Of a stretch of 64,000 nt of DNA, positions 54,862-64,000 are shown in pieces; positions within the stretch are counted from its first letter, which is position 1, and the number at the start of each line of letters is the position of its first letter. The stretch is taken from positions 4,924,000-4,987,999 of the forward strand of contig JABAKD010000029.1 in NCBI GenBank assembly GCA_012845835.1, written 5' to 3'. The notes under the pieces are model-generated. The model was not told the origin of the DNA and searched no databases. It was given only the letters and a program-made list of their open reading frames with translations. Origin of the DNA: Undaria pinnatifida. Taxonomy: Eukaryota > Sar > Phaeophyceae > Laminariales > Alariaceae. The position numbers and the translations under genes were made by a program.

Positions 54862-56042
54862 CGAGGTTAAATAATTTATGCACTGCTGCTGCGTGATGTA
54901 TACCGAAGGTATTTTTGTTTTTTCATTCAAAAATTTTCGTTATTCCTATTTTTGACGTATACCTACGTATGTACGTATTTATCCCGCCGCGTACACAAAC
55001 ATGATGCCCTACGTTTCCGACCTGCTCAGCACCATTCGACGCGAGAGTTGACTAGGGAAGAAAGTGCTGAAATCTTCACGCGATAAAAAAACGCGGCAAG
55101 TACCGTATAGCGGGAGGGGGGGTGGGAGAGTCTACTTTGTGACCCCGGATCTGAGGTACGACAACTAATAGGAAGGAGCGAGAAAGGAAGGGCGAAGATA
55201 ATGATTCTTAAAACCGCGGGATTTTCGGTCACGAGGTAGCCTTCATCTACATTGGGTTGTTTTTAACGCAGCGGGTGTTTCGGTTACGAGGAAGTCTTCA
55301 TCTACATTGGGTTGGGTGGCTAGAGGGACCGGTCATCAGAAACCCAAATGGCGGGTATGGAGAGTGTTTTCCTATCGGGATCTCTTATTCCTGGTTCACG
55401 TGCAAAAATACAATGGCCATCACTTTAGACGTTCGACTACATCCGCACGCAATATTGACGAAAATACAATGTGCAAAACGAGAGGCCGCTTCACAACAAC
55501 TTACCGCCAACGCAGTCATCAGCTTAATGCAGTTAGGAGTTTGACGACTTGAAGGCGGCTGTCACGCTCCTCATTCCCACCGTTCTTGTAAAATTAGGTT
55601 TATTGCTCGGGGAATCATGATAGGTTCGGCCGCATTTCCGAAGATATTCGTTATAGTTTCACAAGCCAAAAATAATATAACAATCAGGCGTTGATGCAAG
55701 CACGTACCAAAACATGCCCTGCTTGCTGCACGGTAGTCACGAAAGCGTCCATCCAAATCGAATGCCAAAAATCCAATATTTCACACCTCAAATTAAAATA
55801 TAGACTACTGGTACAGCCAAGTCCTTGGTGAAGAAAATTCAATTCTAAAATCAATACAAAAATATCAAACTTGACCATTCAATACTCTCCGAAACAACCA
55901 ATTATTTTTGTCATACCTATTTTTTCCCAAGTTACTCCATCAATCGAAATTAAATGCTGAAACCGAGCAAACTTTGTTTGTCAATTATCATCATCGAATA
56001 CTAAAAATTAACCACTACCTGTTACTATTCTGACGAATTAAT
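54862..56042. other. Unassigned stretch with a small tandem repeat
   Basis: No gene is recognised. A 55-bp unit is duplicated at 55216-55314 (CTTCATCTACATTGGGTTG in each). The segment at 55137-55205 (GTGACCCCGGATCTGAG) recurs at 18.8 kb. Short frames at 55257-55552 have no motif. Confidence 0.45.
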
Positions 56043-56043
56043 G

Positions 56044-56079
<36 letters not shown>

Positions 56080-56101
56080 CGTTGTTGTCGTTGTTGTTGT
56101 T

Positions 56102-56162
<61 letters not shown>

Positions 56163-56238
56163 TTGTTGTTGCTGTCGTTGTTGTGTTGTTGTTGTTGTTG
56201 TTGTTGCTGTTGTTGTTGTTGCTGTTGTTGTTGTTGTT

Positions 56239-56277
<39 letters not shown>

Positions 56278-56390
56278 TTGTTGTTGCGGTCGTTGTTGTT
56301 GTTGTTGGTGTTGTTGTTGTTGTTTTTGTTGTTGTTGTTTTTGTTGTTACTGTCGTTGTTTTTGTTGTTGTTGTTGTTGTTGTTGTCTCA
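56043..56390 (+). repeat. (TTG)n microsatellite
   Basis: About 345 bp of TTG trinucleotides with TCG, TTT, GCT and single-base interruptions. The same strand carries TTG as in the tract at 18.1 kb. Cys, Leu and Val runs in its frames are artefacts. Confidence 0.95.
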
Positions 56391-58550
56391 TGTTAAGTGA
56401 GTCCGTCATCACACAAGGTGCTGGAGACCTATTAATAGGAGGCTCCGACAAAGCAAATGGAATCAAAATTGCCGAGAAATAGTACGCTTTTACGCCAAGA
56501 AATGCACGATAGAAAGAAGGCACACAGGTGAACTTACATGGCCACGGTATTAACTCAACTACGGCAAATAGGTCCCCCGTTTCCACAACCAACCAATTCG
56601 CGGCTACAAACTACAGTGGTTGGGCTGCCTGGACCTTACGAACCGCATGGCAGTCGTGAGCACAGACGACCGCGGCTGCTGTCTGTAGTGTTGTCAGAGT
56701 GACGAAACGCGGGCATGCAGTGAACAAAGGGCAATCGAACCTAAAACCACCATAAAAAATGTCAATGATCGCCCCGTGTTTCTGAGTTGCAGCGCAGCTC
56801 TCAGCTATTACGCCCGTGCCTGAAATTGAAAATTGCGGGGGGTCATTCCCTATGATACAAGTCTACGATATCTTCGAAAATCAGTGACGTAAGTATCATG
56901 TTGTACAACTAACTACTGCCTCGTGAAAAAAACATGAAAATAGACCATTGCTGCTCTCGTGATGATGGTATGCGAGTGGGTGGTGGGTCTCCGTGTGCGA
57001 CCACATCCTGTAGCTCTCCAAGGCCGTCTCGTCGCCTTGGCTCACTCGGCCCGCTCATTCGCACTTGCTCTCGTTGACGGCGAAAACCCGATCGGTTCCC
57101 CTTCTCCCCCGTCCCAAAAAACAGTATGCTCCTCGCAGCTTAAGGTGCTTATCTGAAAAACAAAAGTTCTTGTTCAGGGAGAGTTCAATCCGTCTCTTCT
57201 CAGCCCGTCGACGCTCAGTCGCCCTCCTCCCTTGTTGTCGAATCCAGCCTCCTGCCAGCGCAGTACCCTCCACTCGAACCAAGACTGCGCCGAAGTGTGG
57301 CTCGTGGTGGCGCCCGCCTCCGCGCGCGAGCATCCCGATTAAGCATTGCTGCTCCGCCGCTGCTGCCAAAAAAGACGCGCGAATCGTATGTGACAATGCC
57401 TAACGCACCACGTACGACCCAACTCTACCGCCGCCACGCCTAACTAAGCCTCGCGGACACAAGAAGCAGCAAGAAGGTATCACTCCTTGAGGGTGAGCCC
57501 AGCCTTACACGCGCCAGGAAGACCCCCCCAACTCGCTACAAGCCTGCTAGGGCATGCCTCGCAGCATGCCTTACCGAGGCGGCAAGGGGAACAGATATAC
57601 CCCATCAAGCAAACTATAACGCGAATTCTACAAAAAAAAAATGATTTCATCATCCAGAAAATAGTAAGGTATATAAACCATGGAGGACGGAGAAAATGGC
57701 TAAATTAACCTCCTTCGCACCGCGATTCAGATTCCAATACTTGCTGTGGTTGGTTCGTTTACCTGAGAGGAAGAACCGACTCTAAGAAGTATTTTCTTCG
57801 AACCAGGAACTCGAATATTGGAGAGTTCACTTTTTTTTACTGTAACCAAGCGCCTCCAACACGGCCTACAACAATGGAGAGTATCCACCTGTGGGTTTAT
57901 TTGAATATCATGATGATGATCCAATATTCATGTGAGTAAGAAATGCACGGCGAAGGAGAGATGCACGGCGAAAAACTCAACTATGACAAGAAAGAGGGAA
58001 ACAGACTCTGTGCTCTACGCACAAGTAAAAAAGAAGGCACGGCAGATAGCTAGCCACTAGCAACATAGCCGTTGACGCCATCCGACCAACGTCGGGGGCA
58101 ATAACTATTACCAGGTATCTGGTACGGACCCTGCTGCAATAGTAGGAACATTATCGCATGGTCTATTACCCACCAAGGCCTTTCTAACGACATCAGAAAA
58201 ACGCCCTTAGGAGACCATGTGCCGTGGAAGCTTTCCGAACCACCAGTTTGTATGTCGCACTTTAATTGGCCGAACGTTAAAAAGTTGTGCGGCCCCATTC
58301 CGCCGTAGTAGAAGAAAACCGAATACCTGGTAAGAGGTGTGGTATTTCGGCCATTCCGCCGCAGAAGGGAAAATTAGATGGACGGATTTGCAGCAGTGGT
58401 CGAATTATATTGGTGTCCGTTTCACACTCACCTAAAATTGTTTTACGTCGCTTTCGAAACGCAGGCGCGTGTCAAACTCTACTCGTCTTTCGCAGGTTAA
58501 TTTTTCATTGCCATTTGTTGCCCACGTACTACTTATATGCATGCTCAACG
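56391..58550. other. Unassigned stretch
   Basis: No gene or repeat is recognised. Overlapping frames of 112-113 codons on both strands at 57055-57403 are Arg/Ala/Pro-rich and carry no known domain. I would not call either a gene. Confidence 0.4.
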
Positions 58551-58661
58551 CTCGACGCGCGGAACCGATACTCGACCAGTTGTTACACTCGACGCGCGGA
58601 ACCGATACTCGACCAGTTGTTATATTCGACGCGCGGAACCGATACTCGACCAGTTGTTATA
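58551..58661 (+). repeat. 37-bp tandem repeat, three units
   Basis: (C/T)TCGACGCGCGGAACCGATA followed by CTCGACCAGTTGTTA, at 58551, 58588 and 58625. The units differ at only two or three bases, so this is recent. Confidence 0.95.
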
Positions 58662-61270
58662 TGCATTGAGGTAGAGCAGGCTCAAACTCAGCAGGGTAAA
58701 CAAATATTAGGTAGATTCCAGCTCCGGAAGTACACAACGGATTGCTGGTGCTGGAGCTGTAAAATATTTGAGACAGACTGATAGCCTTGCTCTTGGTACG
58801 GCTCCGGCGGTGAGACTCTGTCCCAGCGTACTCTACAGATAGCGGCCGTGTTCCTATCATGAGTGTGCCAAGAGTAAATGCGGAAGCTCGGGGTTTTGTG
58901 AACGATTCTCACCCCGACCTCAAAATGTGTTCATCCACGATATTGTTTGACCACAGGGTTATGTTTTTGTTTCGTTTTTTCTTTTGGTTTGCCTTAGTAC
59001 AGCTTGTACTTCGTTCCAGTATATATTGTAGTTTTCGGTAGGCCGAAATGACTCCTGACGCCCGCCTACCACAAGATGGTATATGCAGCTTACCAGACGC
59101 CACGTATGAGCACTTTCACGCAATATAAAGTAGTGTCTACATTTTGGCCTTCAGCGGTCCAACGGGGGTTCTACCGGATCCTCTCCATGGGACCCTGCCA
59201 GGGGGGTGCACCTCTGGGAGAAAGGCAAAGTGTAACCCTGGTGCCAATGACACCGTGTATTCATCGCCCCGTACTGAATACAAAAAAACGAAGGAGAAAA
59301 AAAAAAACAGCAGCCGGCTGATTCTACGATATCCCCCCCCCAAAACCAGCGATTTTTAATAACAAACGTTTCATGGCTGGTCAACACGAGGAAGGATGCT
59401 CTAAAAAAATACAAAACATGACATACTTTCTTGTTTGCAAAAGGACGGTCAAACGATGACGTCGGGGAGGCAAGGGGCCCCGTTTGTCAGAAGATACGGC
59501 CAGGAGCTGGTGTCAAAACCGGCGATTTCGTTGAAGAAAACTTGGGGGGGCTACCGTAGTAAGACTCAGCCGCGAGGAGTGCAAAGATAGAGGTTCACTG
59601 TTTTTATGCTTATGCTCCACAACTTCGGATCTTAAGACCTCCCCCAAAAACTGAATTGGAGAGAAAATAAGTCTCTGGTGCATCGGATTCATAATGCGAC
59701 GCCCGAGGTACGCGACGAGAATCATGCCAAACAAATTGTACTGTTCATGGCGATGCTGGGTTCAGGAGCCTCGTCATTCAGAAACCATCTCAGGCCAAAA
59801 GGGCTACCTATATCGTAGCTCGTGTCTCGTGCTGCAACAAGAAGCAGATTAGGCCAGTTCTTATACAGTCGGATACCGTCAGGTTGAAATCACCACTTTT
59901 CGACAGGGCTTATTTTCGGCTGGATTCTTCTAGCACGCGTTGCTCGGGAACAAACCACGAAGCACGGAGCTTTCATCTGATTATCAACTGCCGTACAGCC
60001 GTACTCCCCGACATCAACCGCCTCTATATAAAGCACCATAAGAGGAGTATGAAAACGACGCGACCGAGGAAAATATAGTAGACCACTTGTAAGCTCGCTT
60101 GAAAAAAAAACAACGTGGGGGGGAGGCAATAATTAGGTATTTGTGCGGAATTTATGGTGTAGAAACACTCAAGATTGCGGCACATCCTGTCTTTCTCGAA
60201 TTTTTATTTTGTAAACGTTGCCCGAATGTCCTTGGACAGAAAATGCGGTAGAGTTCCCACCTTCACGGCCATGGTCTCAAGGTGGCACGACCAACAGTGA
60301 TGCACGAAGTGATACCTACCGCTGGGCTACCTTAGCGTCTTTAAACCTACCTCCCTTGCGTCGTTGCGTCATTAAAATTCGAGCCACGGCCAAGGTCACA
60401 GGGTGGCACCACCAACAGGTTCAGCAGGGGTCACCTTTTGGTACAGCCGTTCCAAGAAACACACCAGTGGACGGGACCTTGGAGAAGATGCTAAGCCCGT
60501 GCCAGAAGGCTCAGGGACACATCCAAATGTTCCGATCCTACCCAACACACACAATGGCCAGCCTATACAAGGAGCGTGCCGGGTAGAGCTGCCGCGTCGC
60601 CGGTGGGACCCTCGTGTCCTCTTACAAACCGAGCACGACCTTAGGTGGACAGCTGGTTCGTTGTGAATCCCACGATCATTTGCAAAAATGCACAAGCGGC
60701 TCTCAAAATCTGATTGATGCTGCTGTTGATACCACGTGTGACGTAGCACCACATGCATCTGGGGTATACACAGCTTGTTTTACCGTTGCTGTCGGAGTTG
60801 TAACGCAGATTCAGTGGCGCTCAAAGCACCATGTGATGTGCGCAGCAAATCGTTGTTAGCAAGAGATCGTCTAGTGCTTCAAAGAGATAAACCAAGCCTG
60901 GCGTGATTCACGTCTCGATCTGCGAACTGCTGTGTGGGGACCGAAACAAGGTGTTGTCCAAGCAGAAACGTGCGTGATTAGAACTCCTCTATGGAGGTAT
61001 TATTTGTGCGTGCTAACGTCTTTCGTTCACCACTCACCACCACGCCACAAGAACTCGACACTCGATGCTCAACACAGGCACGGTCACCGTTATCGACTAT
61101 CTCGATACAATCAATAGCTCCGTACGAAAGAACCCCTTTCAATATCTTGGGAGTTACGTATGTCAGTTTTCCGCACGACTCTGCTCAAGCACACCGTGCG
61201 TGCCTTCAGTTTTGTTTGATGGTGTTATGGAAGACAAGCCGTCCGGAGGGAGGATTGGTTGGTTTTCTTA
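58662..61270. other. Unassigned stretch
   Basis: No gene is recognised. Frames up to 122 codons (60218-60586, 60396-60758 on opposite strands) are mutually exclusive and lack motifs. No repeat match found in the window, apart from GGTGGCAC-ACCAACAG recurring at 60281 and 60402. Confidence 0.4.
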
Positions 61271-62290
61271 TACATGTCACTTTATTGTGGGTGTCACTTT
61301 GGTAGGAGATTACAAGGTCCTGCGTAGAAGTATCGAGTAGACGCGGCCATGACTGGACGTCCTAACGGTGAACACGCCTTGCAAACGTCGACGATGCGCG
61401 GAGCAACGTTGAGTGAGGTCAATCTATAAGAATGACGCAAGTCACCTGACCGCCTTTGCAAAAGCGTAGACAAATTACATTCAAAGCAACAGCCTCTGTA
61501 GTGTGTAGTCAATTACACGGGTACTTTCTGCAGTTTTCTTCGTCGCCCAGGTCGTAATTTGTACAATTGTTTGGGTAACTTTCGTAAGAGATGACAAGCT
61601 ATGTATAGAAACAGCCCGATTGGAACCGGACGAGCAGACACGGCCTCGACAGGGCTTGCCAACGGTTAACACACCATGCGCACACGTTGACGATACGTGG
61701 AACAGCGCTCCGTCAGGGAAACCTCCCAAGTAAATGCAAGTTCCACCTGACCGTCTGTAGACAAATTACACCCAAACCAACAGCCTGCGTGATCTGTCGA
61801 CGATTACGCGCGTACATTTTTCTGCTTTCTTCGTCGTCCAGATGCCAACATGTACACTTGTTGGTGTAACTTTGGTAGGAGGTTACAAGGCCATGTATGT
61901 GTAGAAGTAGCACGAATGTAATGGGACGAGCAGACGCGGCCCCGGCTGGGTTTTCCAACGGCGAAAACACGTTGCACACACGTCGAAGATGTGTGGAGCA
62001 GCGCTCAGTGAGGTGAACCTCAAATAAAGACGTAAGTCACCTTACCGCCTGCGCAAAAGCATAGAAAAATCACAATCAAACCAATTTCCTGCGTGGTCTG
62101 TCGCCGGTTAGACTACACGCGTAGTTCTTGCTGCTTTTTTCGTTGTCCAGATCGTACTTTGAACAATCGCTGGTGTAAATTTGGTAGGGAGATTACAAGG
62201 CCATGTGTAGAAGTAGCACGAATGCATTGGAATGAGAAGACACGGCCTTGACTGGGCTTTCGAACGGTGAACACACCTTATGCACACGTC
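61271..62290 (+). repeat. ~290-bp satellite, four diverged units
   Basis: The block GTAACTTT-GTA(G/A)GAG-TTACAAGG recurs at about 61300, 61578, 61868 and 62180. Other shared blocks: GAGCAGAC-CGGCC, GTGAACAC-CC, CA-ACGT(C/T)GA-GAT, CACCTGACCGCC, CAAA-CAA(C/T)AGCCT-CGT and TCTTCGTCGTCCAG. Spacing varies from about 280 to 310 bp. Identity between units looks like 70-80%. No frame is kept across the units. Confidence 0.82.
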
Positions 62291-64000
62291 GACTATTTCT
62301 AGAGCGGATCTCTAGCGTGAACGTCTAAGACAAAAAAAAACATACGGCCGCGTGCGCAAAAGCGTACCAATTTCAATACAAACCAACAGCCTCATGTTGT
62401 ACTTGAATAACTGGTTTCTGCTTGGTCGACACTTTTTTTTGGCCACACAGCAGTTCGCAGGCCGAGACGTGAGTCACGCCCGGCTTGGCCTCATTTGTGC
62501 GTTCAACAATAATAATGTACTGTGCCAATCAAGACAGACATTATTGCGACGATTTTGTGTTAAGAACCCCGGCCATACTCATATAATGTATACAGCCGAA
62601 ATGTGCTACTTTTATTGTCGTAGCAAGCGTCATTTTTTCCTGAACAACAGGGGTTTTCATTACTCTGCCCGCCACGCTTTCGGTTTCGTAGTGTATCACG
62701 TCTCCGGGTGGCACGGCACACCGAGCTCTTAGAAGACGAATTTTTGTCCTCAAGATACATGCACCTGTCGCGTACGTCAACGTACCGTGCTAGTCTTGCT
62801 TCCAGGGTTTCCCGATACCATTTTCGCAATTTCCTTTTTGTATTATCCCACAGTACAATACTATGAAGGTGTTGTGGTGCCGGAAGGTGAGAGGGAAAGG
62901 ACGCAGGGGTATCAGCTTCGCTTGGAGACAGCACCGGTTCTTCTTCATAGATTTCTCATTATTGGCGTTGGGCTACGACATACTCGAGGAGACAGGAAAG
63001 TAGAAGGAGGAGAAGGAGAAGGAGGAGAAGGAGTGAGAGCACGGGGGATGGGGTAAAGCTCACAGAGTTCGCTTCACCCCAGCATCGTTGCTGTGCTCTC
63101 TTCTAGACCTTTAGCTATGAAACGTACAAGGAACGTTCTCCTGGATGTTTTATGTTCCCATAAGCGCTCAGCGCGCTTACTTACTATCTATCTTGTCCAG
63201 AGGAAGAACGTTCCATTACCGAGAACGCTCTTGTGGTATAAGATAGCTAGAGTCTACGGGTCATCCGCTCCACTTAGGATATTCCGTTCACAAGAACCTT
63301 ATTGTGGCCAATAGACCATGACTCTGCGGACTATCTTACCGTATCTATTGCCAGCTATACTGGCAATCGATTACATGAGCCCACCCTGAATAGTCGTATG
63401 TGCAGATCACCTTGCAATCAAAGGATGTCAATAAAACATCCAGGATTATGAAGAGGATCGAAGATGCGGCTACTCGAAACAAACGAAACTGAGGCTCTAG
63501 TTTCTTCTACACCTCGCAATGATGAGGCTTAAGTAACTCATTGTAAGCTATACAACCCTATGATGGAGCTCACAACCGTGAGAGGTCGAGAAAGGGTATG
63601 TACCTACGGTATACCATTAGCAATTAGCCCTCGAAAACACGAAGGGCATGGTCACTGAGCCCAAGGATGCGAAGGGGGCCAAAGCACAAAGTATAGGCGC
63701 AGAAGCCAAGTCAAAAGAAAAGAAGGGAACACCTGTCACGCTGCGAAGGCCCGAAAAGTTTACGGTTTGAAGCGTTGTGCAAAAGGGGCGGGCGGTCGGT
63801 TCATTTGCCGGAAGGTATAGAGAAACCAAGAAACACTGCCTAAAATAACATCAGAGTCCGCTACGTTGGACATGGACAGCTAACATGGGGCCATCGGTTG
63901 GACGGTGAAAAACAAACAATCAAGACTCGAAGAAGTACGCAAGCGTCGGGCCGTTAATCGAAAGGCAGAAGAGAAAAAGCCTGAAACAAAAGAAAACAAA
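62291..64000. other. Unassigned end of window
   Basis: Frames of 126 codons (plus, 62352-62732) and 124 codons (minus, 62560-62934) overlap on opposite strands and neither has a known motif. A GGAGAA-rich run lies at 63003-63035. From 63600 to the edge, the plus strand has Lys/Glu-rich frames broken by stops. A gene truncated by the window edge cannot be excluded. Confidence 0.35.

Noticed and set aside
56041-56482. Poly-Leu/Cys/Val proteins
   Set aside because: Microsatellite translation, as at 18.1 kb.

Overview
This window reads as a gene-poor, repeat-dense stretch of a eukaryotic nuclear genome. No host protein-coding gene, rRNA gene or intact tRNA gene could be recognised on either strand. 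What can be identified is almost entirely mobile elements and their debris, tandem duplications and simple repeats. The standard genetic code fits the transposon reading frames. The organism cannot be named from this sequence. The Penelope-like element has its GIY-YIG nuclease in front of the reverse transcriptase, an order reported from green algae, spike mosses, slime molds and invertebrates. That points to an alga, protist or invertebrate rather than a fungus or vertebrate, but this is inference.

Layout. 1-6.1 kb: unassigned DNA, a minisatellite and a family of six short hairpins (3.4-5.8 kb) sharing one stem sequence. 6.13-12.73 kb: an old, decayed Ty3/gypsy LTR retrotransposon with TG...CA LTRs, a candidate primer site, tail-end RT, integrase and chromodomain-like remains; a C-rich repeat lies inside it. 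12.7-22.2 kb: tandem duplications, tRNA-like (SINE-like) pieces, a (TTG)n microsatellite, a coding relic ending in KRGRPK, and a 556-bp tandem duplication flanked by a second direct-repeat pair. 22.5-24.4 kb: relics of the C-rich repeat. 24.4-31.6 kb: a 143-bp tandem duplication, a GGCCC-rich minisatellite and more than 4 kb of unassigned sequence. 31.6-32.6 kb: a 172-bp tandem repeat, one unit of which carries a MITE. 32.8-35.8 kb: a broken Penelope-like element (GIY-YIG, CxC, RT). 37.4-39.8 kb: a ~100-bp tandem array carrying a non-autonomous hAT-like element with a 33-bp TIR and 8-bp target duplication. 40.5-41.3 kb: a further duplication interrupted by a second copy of the MITE. 41.6-46.0 kb: three tandem units (~1.2-1.7 kb) of the C-rich repeat. 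46.03-54.86 kb: a younger, nearly full-length Ty3/gypsy element (LTRs about 97% identical, 5-bp target duplication) with several frameshifts and stops. 54.9-64 kb: a second (TTG)n tract, small tandem repeats, a four-unit ~290-bp satellite and unassigned DNA.

The elements form a layered record: tandem repeats came first, then the MITE, hAT, C-rich and gypsy insertions landed in them. For both MITE copies and the hAT, the uninterrupted repeat survives nearby as an internal empty-site control. All recognised C-rich repeat copies face the same way, which fits spread by local duplication better than random transposition.
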